Below, piece by piece: positions 1 to 8,529 of a stretch of DNA of 64,000 bases. A program made the translations under genes and the position numbers. The stretch comes from Actinomycetes bacterium (GTDB taxonomy: Bacteria > Actinomycetota > Acidimicrobiia > Acidimicrobiales > RAAP-2). Position 1 is the stretch's first letter. The number at the start of each line of letters is the position of its first letter. The notes below the pieces were generated by a model. It ran no database searches, was not told where the DNA came from, and worked only from the letters and a program-made list of their open reading frames with translations. The stretch spans positions 1 to 64,000 of the forward strand of contig JAJZBK010000012.1 of assembly GCA_021798955.1 (NCBI GenBank), written 5' to 3'.

Positions 1-70
1 ATGCCCTGTGTCCTCCGTTCTCGCTGGTCTCTAACCGCAAGGATCGGGGGGCACGGGGCCCTGGTGGTGG

Positions 71-409
71 ATGCCTATGGGCGGGTCACCGGTCTGGCAC
101 CGCCCCACGCCTCAACGCGAAGAGCCGTTAATCGAGCGGACCTTCGGCGAGACGCGCCGACGGGTGAAGGTGATCGGCCGGATCCCCGCCTTCGTCGAGC
201 TTGGCCTGAAGATCAAGCGGAACATCAAGGGGATCGAGGCGGCCATGCTCAACAACCTGAGCAACGCCTTGGTCGAGTCGACCAACACGAAGCTCCGGGT
301 CCTCCACCGCATGGCCTTGGGGTTCGCCAAGCCCGAGCACCTGATCGCTCTCGCCCTGCTCGATCGGGGTGGTTACTGCCCGCCACTGCCGGGCCGAGCA
401 GCTGCGTGA
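71..409 (+). pseudogene. Composite transposase remnant (IS256-like piece joined to ISL3-like C-terminus)
   Basis: The open frame encodes two pieces of unrelated transposase families. Positions about 119-196 (LIERTFGETRRRVKVIGR) resemble the conserved block near the C-terminus of IS256/Mutator transposases. Positions about 197-409 resemble the very end of ISL3-type transposases: a conserved VESTNTKLRVL block, then GFAKPEHLIALALL and a final PGR tail. Neither piece has a DDE catalytic core, so no active enzyme is made. The junction suggests one element inserted in or recombined with another and then decayed. Family assignments are from memory of consensus blocks and are moderately sure. The left part of the locus lies outside the window. 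Confidence 0.6.
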
Positions 410-463
410 ACGACCCACGGATCAAGCAGGAGAGCCTCAATTGGGCTGGAGCGCCTGGGTCGT

Positions 464-735
464 CGCACACCACGTCGCCCCGCACACCACGTCGCCCCGC
501 ACACCACGTCGCCCCGCACACCACGTCGCCCCGCACACCACGTCGACCCGCACACCACGTCGACCCGCACACCACGTCGCCCCGCACACCACGTCGCCCC
601 GCACACCACGTCGCCCCGCACACCACGTCGCCCCGCACACCACGTCGACCCGCACACCACGTCGACCCGCACACCACGTCGCCCCGCACACCACGTCGCC
701 CCGCACACCACGTCGACCCGCACACCACGTCGCCC
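464..735. repeat. 17-bp minisatellite, 16 perfect-length units with a six-unit higher-order pattern
   Basis: Sixteen uninterrupted 17-bp units occur, each cgcacaccacgtcg followed by ccc (type C) or acc (type A). The order is CCCCAA CCCCAA CC A C, so the array also repeats at 102 bp. Because 17 is not a multiple of 3, all frames stay open and give spurious repetitive ORFs on both strands. There are no spacers, so it is not CRISPR. It fills the gap between the transposase remnant and the response-regulator gene. Confidence 0.95.
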
Positions 736-811
736 CGCCCGGGTTCGGGCACCAGCGGCGACGCCACCGGCCACGGTTCGCTCGGGAGGCGGGGCGTAGA
801 CTTGGCGTACC

Positions 812-1519
812 GTGACCCGCATCGACGGACCGCCGCACTCCTCCGACGACGACCAACCGACGATCACCGTCGGCATCGTGGAAGACCACGCCCTCGTGCG
901 CGCCGGCCTGCGCGAGCTGGTCGAGTCCGAGCGGAGGCTGCGCGTCATCGGCGAGGCAGACGACACCGATTCGGCGATCGAGATGCTCGCCACCCTTCAG
1001 CCCCAAGTCGCGCTTGTCGACCTCGAGCTGCCCGGCGACGGTGGCATCGCCGTCTTGCAGGCAGCCGCCGAACGGGCCCCCACCACGCGCTGCCTGGTGG
1101 TGAGCGCGTACTCGGACTACGCGTACATCTCGGCAGCTCTCGACGCCTCGGCGGCCGGCTACTTGCTCAAGACCGCCAACCGGACCGAGCTCGCCGAGGC
1201 GATCGTGACCGTCTCGAAAGGCACCACGGTGCTCGACCGTGAGGTGGCTCAGCGCCTCCAGCGAAGGTGGCGCGACGAACGCGAGCCAGTGGTCTCCCTG
1301 ACGCCGAGGGAGGTCGAGGTCCTCTCACTGGTCGCCCGAGGCGCTGCCAACAAGGAGATCGCCGCCGAACTGGGCCTGGGGATCCGCACGGTCGAGGGCT
1401 ACGTCAGCAATATCTTGGCCAAGCTGGGTGCGAGCTCCCGCACCGAGGCGGCCCTGCGAGCACACGAACAGCGGATCGTCGGCAACGGACCTCGCCTGGC
1501 CACTCCTCCCCGCCGGTGA
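812..1519 (+). CDS. NarL/FixJ-type response regulator
   Basis: A 235-aa two-component response regulator. The receiver domain (about residues 18-135) has the acidic pair in VEDHALVR, the phospho-acceptor Asp at about residue 70 in VALVDLELP, and the conserved Lys in YLLKTA. A LuxR-type helix-turn-helix follows (LTPREVEVLSLVARG, then IRTVEGYVSNILAKLG). The GTG start overlaps nothing upstream. A TAGACT hexamer ends 9 nt before it and may be its -10 element. The stop overlaps the GTG of the kinase gene (GTGA), so the two are translationally coupled. It is a close paralogue in domain layout of the regulator at 11595-12290, and the pair brackets the cupredoxin/NrfD locus. The target promoters are unknown. 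Confidence 0.9.
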   Translation: MTRIDGPPHSSDDDQPTITVGIVEDHALVRAGLRELVESERRLRVIGEADDTDSAIEMLATLQPQVALVDLELPGDGGIAVLQAAAERAPTTRCLVVSAYSDYAYISAALDASAAGYLLKTANRTELAEAIVTVSKGTTVLDREVAQRLQRRWRDEREPVVSLTPREVEVLSLVARGAANKEIAAELGLGIRTVEGYVSNILAKLGASSRTEAALRAHEQRIVGNGPRLATPPRR

Positions 1520-3216
1520 GCACCACCGACCCCGACCCGACCGCCATACGCAACGACGCATCACGAGCCGATGACCGCCAGGGCAACCGGGGAACGGCCG
1601 GCAACCCCCGTGGCCAACGAGGACCGGGCGCCAGCACCGGCACCGGCCGACCCGGCGTCGAGGGGTCTCCCGTTGGGAGCCCCGCCGTCGGCGACACCTC
1701 GGGATGGGGCGCGACGCTGGCCCGGATCCCCGTCGGCGACGTGCTCCGCCGGGCCCTGCACCCACCGATTGCCACCCCGGCGTTCTGGGCGGTGCAGGCA
1801 AGCGTGGTCGCGCTCACCATCATCCATCTCATCCTCGACCACACGAGCATCGTCGACTCCCCGGCGCTCGCCAGCGTGCCGGTGGCCGCCCTGTTCGTAC
1901 CCGTCATCTATGCCGCCCTGCGGTTCGGCCTCCACGGCTCGGCGGCGACCGCGCTGTGGGCCTCCGTGCTGTGGATCCCCGACCTCGTTACCCCCCACCA
2001 CCGTGGCGACCCTGCCTCCGATCTGGTGAGCCTCATCCTCGTCGACACCGTTGCCGTCATCGTCGGTCAGCGGATCGAACGGGAGGGGATGGCCCGTTCG
2101 CTGGCCGCCGAAGCCCAGGCTCGGCGTCGCGCCACGGAAGCCCGGTACCGGCACCTTGTTGCCGCCACTCGAGCCCCGATCCTCCTCTTCGACGCGGCCG
2201 GCCATGTGCTCGACGCCAACCCGGCCGCTTGGCCCGTCTTCGGCAGCGCCGTGCTCGAAGGAACCGTGCAGAGCCTTCTCGGGCTGAGCGCGGCGGCGCT
2301 CGCCAGCGCGCCGAGCTCCGGGCGAGTCGAGCTGACCGTGGATGGAAAGCCGGCCGAGTTCCGCTACCTGAGCAGCGTGTCGACCGGAGGCGAAGACGCT
2401 CAGTTCCAGGTCTTGCTCCAAGACGTCACCGCCGAACGGCGAGCTTGGCGCGACGTCCAGGCGTACGCGGCAGCACTCCTCGGTGCCCAGGAGGAAGAAC
2501 GCGCTCGCCTGGCTCGCGAGCTGCACGACGACCCGCTCCAGAGCCTGGTGCACGTAGCCCGTCGGCTCGAGCTCGTCGCCGTGCACGAGGGCGTCGCGCC
2601 CGACATGGCCGAACGGCTCGCTGCGGCCCACGCCGAGCTGCTCGACACGGCCCGGCGCCTGCGGGACCTCGCCCAGGGCCTGCGCCCGCCGGCCCTCGAC
2701 CGGCTCGGCCTCGCCGCCGCCCTCCAAGGCCTGGTCGCCGAAGAGGAGGACGGTGTCGACACCGCTCTTCGCCTCGACTTCACCAAGGTCGGGGTCGAGC
2801 AGCGCCTCGTTTCCGAGTGCGAGCTCGGCCTCTACCGCATCGCCCAGGAGGCACTCCACAACGCGCTCGAGCACGCCTCGCCCACCCGGGTCGAGGTCTC
2901 GCTCTCCTTCGAAGAGTCGCTCGTCCTCCTCACCGTGGAGAACGACGGGACCGGCTTCGACCCCACCGTCTCGTCCGACCATGCCCACCTCGGCGTACAG
3001 GGAATGCGCGAGCGCGCCGGGCTGCTCGGCGGCACGTTGGTCATCGACTCATCGCCCGACGGGCACACCCGAGTCACGGCGACGGTCCCGTTGCGCCCGG
3101 CCGGGACCACGGGGGAGACCGAACCGTGCCAGCCCGCCGATGTCGACGTGCCAGCTACCGGCGCGCCGACCGCCGGCATGCCGGTCAGGTCGGGTCCGCC
3201 ACCCCGGGGCACTTGA
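1516..3216 (+). CDS. Membrane sensor histidine kinase (4-TM input, PAS, HisKA_3, HATPase_c)
   Basis: A 566-aa NarX/DegS-class kinase. A disordered N-terminus of about 70 residues precedes a hydrophobic block of roughly four membrane segments (about residues 85-190). A PAS domain follows (RYRHLVAATRAPILLFDAAG), then the HisKA_3 dimerisation domain with phospho-acceptor His at about residue 337 in ARELHDDPLQSL, and an HATPase_c domain (EALHNALEHAS, NDGTGFD, GVQGMRERAGLLGG). The GTG start at 1516 was chosen because it overlaps the regulator's stop by 4 bp. The partner is the upstream regulator. The same membrane/PAS layout occurs in the kinase at 10189-11598. The sensed signal cannot be read from sequence; the association with copper/iron-sulphur proteins hints at redox or copper. 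Confidence 0.9.
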   Translation: MSTTDPDPTAIRNDASRADDRQGNRGTAGNPRGQRGPGASTGTGRPGVEGSPVGSPAVGDTSGWGATLARIPVGDVLRRALHPPIATPAFWAVQASVVALTIIHLILDHTSIVDSPALASVPVAALFVPVIYAALRFGLHGSAATALWASVLWIPDLVTPHHRGDPASDLVSLILVDTVAVIVGQRIEREGMARSLAAEAQARRRATEARYRHLVAATRAPILLFDAAGHVLDANPAAWPVFGSAVLEGTVQSLLGLSAAALASAPSSGRVELTVDGKPAEFRYLSSVSTGGEDAQFQVLLQDVTAERRAWRDVQAYAAALLGAQEEERARLARELHDDPLQSLVHVARRLELVAVHEGVAPDMAERLAAAHAELLDTARRLRDLAQGLRPPALDRLGLAAALQGLVAEEEDGVDTALRLDFTKVGVEQRLVSECELGLYRIAQEALHNALEHASPTRVEVSLSFEESLVLLTVENDGTGFDPTVSSDHAHLGVQGMRERAGLLGGTLVIDSSPDGHTRVTATVPLRPAGTTGETEPCQPADVDVPATGAPTAGMPVRSGPPPRGT

Positions 3217-3319
3217 CCCGACCTGGCACCGTCAGGATCCTTGCGACCCCGCCGCCATCAGGATCGCCACGACACCCAGCCGCCCAGGCTCGCTCCTGCC
3301 AGGGAGCCAGCCACTCCCT

Positions 3320-4480
3320 CTACGCAGCAGCACCGACGCCCACGGTTCCGTCCCGACCCTTGGCGGTGGTGTGGGCGGCGCCTCGTGCCCGAGCAGGCAC
3401 CCCTTTCGGCACGCCCTTCCACACCGTCAGGGCCAAGACGACGAAGAGTGGTCCGGCGTTCGGATCGGTGCCGCTCCCGGTCAGGATCCCACCAAGCTGC
3501 TGGCCCACCACCCAGAAGACGAGCGAGAGCCCGATGCCCGCGGCCAGCGCCAGGTTGGGCCGTGACGTGAAGATGCCGAGCCCGACGACCACCTCGACGG
3601 CCGCCAGGGCGATGGCCACTCCGCTCCCATGCGAACCGACCAGGCGGGCGGCAGCCAGCGTCAAGGCGGAGAGCACGTGGGGCTCGCCGCTAGCGCCGGC
3701 CCGGAGCGCCGAACTGATCGACGCGTCGGACCGGTTGCTCGGCAGCACCTGGAGGACGGCGCTACCGACCCACAGGACTGCCCACGACAACCGACCCCAC
3801 CGTGCACCGACCGCACCTTCGGCCGCGGCCAGCGGTGCTGAGCCGACCTCGGAGGAAGGACGACGGGGCCAGGCCATGAGGGCGAGCAGGCCGTAGAGGA
3901 ACACTGCACCTGGCGCCCCCGTGACCAAGCTGGCGTTCCCGCTGAAGATCCCACCGAACGCCTCGCCAAACCACCACACCCCGAACGACCAGGCGACCGA
4001 CGCGGCCAGGGCCGGCTTCAACGCCCGGTTGGCCACCAGGCACGCACCGATGGTCAACTGCACCAAGGCGAAGACGACGTTCCACTGGGCGATGTGAGGC
4101 AACAGGTCGTGGGCGACGTGGGTCACGCTGTGGTACACCCACCACGGCTGGCCCTGAGCCGCCCCGGCCAGGGTGCCCGTGGCAAACGACGTCGTGAACA
4201 TGGAGGGCTGCAGCTGCAACAAGCCGTCGACGAACCAGATCGCCCCCAGCACGACCGTGACCAGGCGAAGCGACGGCCGGCGCCTCCAGAGGGAAGCTCC
4301 GTCATTGCGACGCCTGTCGGCCTGGCTCCTGTCGGTCTGGCTCCTGTCGGTCTGGCTCCTGTCGGCCTGGCTCCTGTCGGCCTGGCTCCTGTCGGCCTGA
4401 GCCCTCGCCGTTGGCCCGCCGGCCCGAGCGATCCCAGCACTTGGTCGGGCCACCCCGACCTGCCCCGTCTCAGCCCGCAT
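3320..4480 (-). CDS. Polytopic membrane protein with N-terminal QADRS/QTDRS pentapeptide repeats
   Basis: A 386-aa protein. The N-terminus (about residues 27-56) is six tandem copies of Q(A/T)DRS encoded by a 15-bp DNA repeat, followed by a basic stretch and about eight hydrophobic segments. Motifs such as FVDGLLQLQPSMFT and FGVWWFGEAFGGIFSG recur in actinobacterial membrane proteins of unknown function that I know only as DoxX-like or hypothetical. It is the last gene of the minus-strand cupredoxin/NrfD cluster, 50 bp after the third cupredoxin, so a role with that module is possible. The ATG at 4480 precedes the repeats. No in-frame ATG follows them before the first membrane segment, but a later GTG or TTG start is not excluded. 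Confidence 0.75.
   Translation of the reverse strand: MRAETGQVGVARPSAGIARAGGPTARAQADRSQADRSQADRSQTDRSQTDRSQADRRRNDGASLWRRRPSLRLVTVVLGAIWFVDGLLQLQPSMFTTSFATGTLAGAAQGQPWWVYHSVTHVAHDLLPHIAQWNVVFALVQLTIGACLVANRALKPALAASVAWSFGVWWFGEAFGGIFSGNASLVTGAPGAVFLYGLLALMAWPRRPSSEVGSAPLAAAEGAVGARWGRLSWAVLWVGSAVLQVLPSNRSDASISSALRAGASGEPHVLSALTLAAARLVGSHGSGVAIALAAVEVVVGLGIFTSRPNLALAAGIGLSLVFWVVGQQLGGILTGSGTDPNAGPLFVVLALTVWKGVPKGVPARARGAAHTTAKGRDGTVGVGAAA
4313..4400. repeat. 15-bp in-frame tandem repeat
   Basis: Five complete units of yctggctcctgtcgg (4321-4395) plus partial copies at both ends. The minus strand encodes Q(A/T)DRS pentapeptides at the N-terminus of the membrane protein 3320-4480. The period is a multiple of 3, so copy-number change would keep the reading frame. 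Confidence 0.95.
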
Positions 4481-4530
4481 CGCGCAGCTCGTCTTCTGCT
4501 CCTGGCGTCATCTCGCGTCTGTCCCGTTGG

Positions 4531-5145
4531 TCACGACGTGACCGTCACCGAGCCCTTCATGTAGCCCACGTGGCTCATCACCCAGTCACCGCAGGGGACC
4601 GAGCAGTACCAGGTGTACGTTCCTGCCGCCGTCGGCGTGAAGGTGAAGGTGGTGCTCGACCCAGGAGAGATGTCGGCGTCGACGCCCAAGTCGGGGGACG
4701 TGAAGGTGTGGGGCATGACGTCGTGGTCGGTCACGACGACGGTGACCTTCTCGCCGACCTTGGCAGTGAAGAGCACCGCGGCTCCGACCCCGCCAGACCC
4801 GACGTAGGCCGGCTCCGAGCCTTCCGGGGTGGTGACGTCTTTGATCTGCAGCTTGACCGTCTCGCTGGAGGCGGCCCCCGACCCCGACGAGCCATGGGAA
4901 GCCGCCGTCTGTTGCATCATCCACGGAGCGTTGCCGGTCACCCGGGGCCCGGTCGAGGTCGCGCTGGGGCTACTGCCACATGCGGCCAGCACGACCGCGC
5001 CGGCGCCGAGCACGGCCGCAGCGATACCGCGCCTGGCCAGCCGCGACCGGCCCGCTTGTGCCCGCACCACTGCGCTGCCGTCCGTCTGAGTGCCGCCCTG
5101 CTCTCGACCGGCCATCGCCAATCGGCGTGCTGTCGCTCTCTCCAT
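4531..5145 (-). CDS. CuA-like cupredoxin lipoprotein
   Basis: A 204-aa exported copper protein. A basic N-terminus and hydrophobic helix end in a lipobox LAAC with the lipidated Cys at about residue 56. The cupredoxin domain follows. Candidate copper ligands are His146 (MPHTF), Cys181, Cys185 and His192 in YCSVPCGDWVMSH, and Met196. The Cys-x3-Cys-then-His-then-Met order is that of CuA centres, though the loop is longer than the usual Cys-x3-Cys-x3-His-x2-Met of cytochrome oxidase subunit II. It lies 59 bp downstream of the NrfD-like gene in the same orientation, so it could accept or donate electrons outside the membrane. It is the only one of the three cupredoxins here with a His in the C-terminal loop. 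Confidence 0.85.
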   Translation of the reverse strand: MERATARRLAMAGREQGGTQTDGSAVVRAQAGRSRLARRGIAAAVLGAGAVVLAACGSSPSATSTGPRVTGNAPWMMQQTAASHGSSGSGAASSETVKLQIKDVTTPEGSEPAYVGSGGVGAAVLFTAKVGEKVTVVVTDHDVMPHTFTSPDLGVDADISPGSSTTFTFTPTAAGTYTWYCSVPCGDWVMSHVGYMKGSVTVTS

Positions 5146-5204
5146 GGTCCGATCTCTCCCTTCACGTCCGACCGTCGGCGTCGTCGTCCGAACCTTGCCC
5201 GTCC

Positions 5205-7388
5205 TCACTGTCGGCCCAGCCTCGGCATCCGGACCACCACCAGGGTCAGGCTGCCGAGCAACAGCACCCAGATGATCGCCACGATGGTGAGCAAGGTGAC
5301 GACCAGCCAGTGGCCGGTGGTGGACAACGGGCGCTGGTACTCGTAGATGCTCTTGGGCAGCCCGGGCGGATCGACGGTCACGTCGTAGGTGGCCGTCGTG
5401 GCGGCGGCTACCGAGCCGTTCGGACCGGCGACGTGGGCCACGAACTGCTCCGCGCCCGTCCAGGTCGGCACGTAGTCGACGCTGGCGACGCCCTGGGCGT
5501 CGGTGGAGGCCGTGCCGATCTGCATGAGCCCGCTCCCGGCGAACTCGTGGGGCACCACGAAGAAGGTGACGGTGCCCGCCGCTACCGGTGCCATGGGCGT
5601 ACCGACGGTGGCCCGGAGCTCGAGCGTTGCCTTGCCGGCCGTCACCGGCGCTACGGCCAGCGTCACCGGCGTGGCGGCCGGCGTGGCGGCCGGCGTGGCA
5701 GCCGGCGTGGCAGCCGGCGTGAGGGTGGCCGCACCGGCGGGCTTCGCACCGACACCCACGCCGACTGCCGCTGCCGTGCCCAGGGCGAGCGCACCGACTA
5801 CAAGAGCGAGCGTGGCGCCTCGCGGACGGCGAAGCGACCAGCGCCGCTGCGAATGGGCATTGGCTCGCACGTCGGTGGCCGCCAGGGCGCCAACCGGCTC
5901 GCGCACCCCGGTGCCGATGGTCCCTTCGGCAAGCGCCCTCTCCGTCTCGGTCGAGACCTGCTCGAAGGATCCGATCGGGCCGGCCTCCTCCATCTCGTCG
6001 ATGGACAGCACGGGGACGAACCGGAAGAGGAGCATGAGGAGTAGCGGAATGGCAGCCGTTCCGGCGAGCGTGATGGTGATCGACACCCAGGTGAAGTGGT
6101 ACGAGCCCCACTTGCCGGCGATGAGCGGCTGCGTGACGGGAGGGAGCACGATCACCAGTCGCTTGATCCACAACGAGATGACCACGCCGATGCTGGCGAC
6201 CGTCATGCCCCCCACGGTCCTCGTCCGCTTCATGGCCACCAGCACGATGGGCAGGACCTCGCCGGCCACCACGTAGAACCAGAACGCGGGGGCGTAGGCA
6301 CCCACCACCGTCTGACGGATCCAGCCGCTCGTGATACCGGTGTACCCGTCAGTGAGCAGGTCGGCGAAGGTGAGGTAGGCGTAGACCAAGCCGAGGGCGG
6401 CCATCAGGTAGCCCAGGCGCACGAAGTGCCGCTGGGTGATGAACCGCTGGAGCCGGTAGCCCTTGCGGAAGGCGGACGCCGTCACGATCACCAGTGCCGT
6501 CCCCGAGTAGAGGGCAGCCACGACGAAGTACGGCGGGAACACCGTCTCGGACCAACCGGGACGACTCGTGACGGCGAACGCCCACGACAGCACCGAGTGG
6601 ACGGAGACGGCGAGTGGGACAATGAGCAGCGCCACGATGCCGAGTGCGCCGTGCAGCAACCGGCGCTGCCGGGGGCTGCCGAGCCAGCCGAAGGAGAGGA
6701 AGCGGTAGACGGCGTGGCGCACGCCCCCCTCGGCCGAGCCCAGCGTCCGCTGCACGATGGCGAGGTCGGGGATGAGCGGCAGGTAGAAGAAGATCATGGT
6801 GGCCACGCTGTAGGTGGCAATGGCCAAGAAGTCCCACACGAGCGGCGAGGACATGTTGGGGTAGGCCACGATGTTGAGGAAGCGCTCGGGGCGACCCAGA
6901 TGGGGGAAGATGAAGGCCCCGCCGATGAGCACGGTCACGAGCGCCATCCCCTCGGCCAGCCGGGTGAGCGGGGCCCTCCAGCTCTGGCCGGTCAGCCGCA
7001 GGATCGCCGAGATGACCGCGCCCCCGTAACTGACCCCGATGAACGTGATGACGTCGACCAGGTAGACGGCCCAGAACGCCTGGTCGTTATAGCCGGCCGA
7101 CCCGAGGCCATGCTTGAGCTGGTAGCCCCAGGCGGCAAAACCCGCCAGCACCACCAGCGAGAGCACCGCTACGGCTGCTTTCCACACCCCGCTCGGCCGC
7201 TCGAGCATCGGCCGCATGGCGGCGGCGCGCACGTCTCGCGACCACTGCGGGTCGACACTGTGTCCCGCGTGGCCGGGCACCGCCTCGACTCCCTGCTGCG
7301 TCTCGCTCACTGTCGCCTCCGCGTTCCTGTTCGTTCCTGTCCGTCCCTGTGCCTTGCCGTCGTCCGCCGATCGACCGTTGCCGTTCAT
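5205..7388 (-). CDS. NrfD/PsrC-family membrane subunit with C-terminal Ig-like domain
   Basis: A 727-aa protein. Residues about 70-475 form a polytopic NrfD-type quinone-interacting domain (signatures VYLVDVITFIGVSYGGA, PHLGRPERFLNIVAYPN, WFYVVAGEVLPIVL). NrfD proteins exchange electrons between menaquinol or quinone and a four-cluster ferredoxin subunit. After a basic linker comes an extra membrane helix (about 525-547), a PAATP repeat encoded by 12-bp DNA repeats (about 555-573), an Ig-like beta domain (about 575-675) and a final membrane helix (about 693-718). The Ig fusion is unusual; ordinary NrfD subunits end after the membrane bundle. The start ATG at 7388 follows the iron-sulphur gene by 14 bp, so the two are surely co-transcribed. 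Confidence 0.85.
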   Translation of the reverse strand: MNGNGRSADDGKAQGRTGTNRNAEATVSETQQGVEAVPGHAGHSVDPQWSRDVRAAAMRPMLERPSGVWKAAVAVLSLVVLAGFAAWGYQLKHGLGSAGYNDQAFWAVYLVDVITFIGVSYGGAVISAILRLTGQSWRAPLTRLAEGMALVTVLIGGAFIFPHLGRPERFLNIVAYPNMSSPLVWDFLAIATYSVATMIFFYLPLIPDLAIVQRTLGSAEGGVRHAVYRFLSFGWLGSPRQRRLLHGALGIVALLIVPLAVSVHSVLSWAFAVTSRPGWSETVFPPYFVVAALYSGTALVIVTASAFRKGYRLQRFITQRHFVRLGYLMAALGLVYAYLTFADLLTDGYTGITSGWIRQTVVGAYAPAFWFYVVAGEVLPIVLVAMKRTRTVGGMTVASIGVVISLWIKRLVIVLPPVTQPLIAGKWGSYHFTWVSITITLAGTAAIPLLLMLLFRFVPVLSIDEMEEAGPIGSFEQVSTETERALAEGTIGTGVREPVGALAATDVRANAHSQRRWSLRRPRGATLALVVGALALGTAAAVGVGVGAKPAGAATLTPAATPAATPAATPAATPVTLAVAPVTAGKATLELRATVGTPMAPVAAGTVTFFVVPHEFAGSGLMQIGTASTDAQGVASVDYVPTWTGAEQFVAHVAGPNGSVAAATTATYDVTVDPPGLPKSIYEYQRPLSTTGHWLVVTLLTIVAIIWVLLLGSLTLVVVRMPRLGRQ

Positions 7389-7402
7389 CACCGTCACCCC
7401 CG

Positions 7403-8434
7403 TCAGCTCGAAGCGCCCGGGGTGTCCTGGCCGGCGTCCGCGTCCAGGTCCTGACCGTGGCCGAGGATGTACCAGACCCTCGGGTGGGTGTTCTGCGAGG
7501 GCTTGAAGGTGACGGCGTCGTTCTCGTCGAGGAACGTGGACAGCTTCACGGTGTTGCCCATCGAGTTGACCGCCACGTCGGTGATGATGTCGGCGTTGTA
7601 GATGGCCCCCATCGGACAGCCGGCCGCGCACTCGCTCATCAGCCCGTTGTTGAGGTTGCCGACGCAGAACGTGCACTTACCGACCGTCCCGAGACGCTGG
7701 GGCACCGGGAACTCGGCGTCGGCCTGCTGTCCGGTCTTCGGATAGACGGTCCCGGCGTTCCAGTTGAAGTACCGGGCTTGGTACGGGCAGGCAGCCATGC
7801 ACATCCGGCAGCCGATGCACCGGGTCTGGTTGACCAGCACCACGCCCTGGTCCTGGCGGAAGGTGGCGTGCACCGGGCAGACGTGGAGGCACGGCGGGTT
7901 CTCGCACTGCATGCACGGTCGGGGGAACGGGTACTGCTTGCCCGTGCTGCTGGTCATGGTGAAGACGTCGATCCACGTCTGGTCGGGGGTCAGGTCGTGG
8001 GCCTTCTGGCACGCTGCCGTGCACGACTTGCACCCGTTGCAGCTGCGCAGGTCGATGACCATTGCCCACTGGTGGTCGGGCGGCGACGCCTGGTCGGCCA
8101 TCGAGGCAGCCGCCCCTCCGCTCACCATGCCGCCCTTGGTGGTGCCGTTCGTCGTCGCTGCCGCCGCGTACTCGCGGTAGGTGACGAGTCCGACTCCCGT
8201 GCCGGCGACGGCCGCACCGGCTCCCAGTCCGAGCAAGCGCAGGAACGACCGGCGGGAGACCGACGAGTCGTCGTCACCATCGTCGCCACCCTCGGGGACG
8301 AGGCACGTACCACCCGCAAGGGGCGATCCTGCGGCGCACGACGATCCGGCGCTACACGCTCCGAGCGGCGGCGCCCCAGCAGAAACGCCGTGCTCTCCCG
8401 GCTCGCCCGGGTCCAGATCGATCAACCAGCTCAC
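7403..8434 (-). CDS. Tat-exported 4x[4Fe-4S] ferredoxin-type electron-transfer subunit
   Basis: A 343-aa DmsB/PsrB/HybA-type protein. A twin-arginine signal (SRRSFLRLLG, Arg-Arg at 61-62) directs it to the outer face. Sixteen cysteines form four clusters: 132/135/138/142 (CNGCKSCTAAC), 174/177/182/186 (CMQCENPPCLHVC), 206/209/212/216 (CIGCRMCMAAC) and 254/257/269/273. Such subunits wire a NrfD quinone site to a catalytic molybdopterin subunit, but no such catalytic gene is in the cluster. The cupredoxins flanking it are the only visible redox partners. An unusually long Cys-containing segment (about 60 residues) precedes the Tat motif. The GTG start is supported by a gaggga ribosome-binding site. 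Confidence 0.92.
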   Translation of the reverse strand: MSWLIDLDPGEPGEHGVSAGAPPLGACSAGSSCAAGSPLAGGTCLVPEGGDDGDDDSSVSRRSFLRLLGLGAGAAVAGTGVGLVTYREYAAAATTNGTTKGGMVSGGAAASMADQASPPDHQWAMVIDLRSCNGCKSCTAACQKAHDLTPDQTWIDVFTMTSSTGKQYPFPRPCMQCENPPCLHVCPVHATFRQDQGVVLVNQTRCIGCRMCMAACPYQARYFNWNAGTVYPKTGQQADAEFPVPQRLGTVGKCTFCVGNLNNGLMSECAAGCPMGAIYNADIITDVAVNSMGNTVKLSTFLDENDAVTFKPSQNTHPRVWYILGHGQDLDADAGQDTPGASS

Positions 8435-8450
8435 TTTGGTTCTCCCTCGT

Positions 8451-8483
8451 GTCTCACGTCGTACCGGGTCTCACGTCGTACCG
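8451..8483. repeat. 17-bp-period direct repeat, two copies
   Basis: gtctcacgtcgtaccg occurs at 8451-8466 and 8468-8483, just upstream of the iron-sulphur gene start on the minus strand and after the cupredoxin stop. It could be a paired regulator site, since response regulators often bind direct repeats, or a two-unit member of the short tandem repeats seen elsewhere. Confidence 0.8.
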
Positions 8484-8529
8484 ACTACACCGAGGGCCTC
8501 GTTGCGGGCCCTGGTGCGACCGGGCCTGC

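Noticed and set aside
464-735. CRISPR array
   Set aside because: Units are contiguous with no spacers, and no cas gene is present.
249-1006. Several long frames rich in VVCGATWCAGRRGV or THHVAPHTTSP repeats
   Set aside because: They are translations of the 17-bp array, which keeps all frames open; composition is wholly repeat-derived and differs by frame.
1267-1515. N-terminal extension of the kinase frame
   Set aside because: It overlaps the response-regulator C-terminus in another frame; GTG 1516 gives the expected 4-bp overlap.
1561-2988. 475-residue minus-strand frame opposite the sensor kinase
   Set aside because: No motif, composition of a shadow frame; kinase domains are intact on the other strand.
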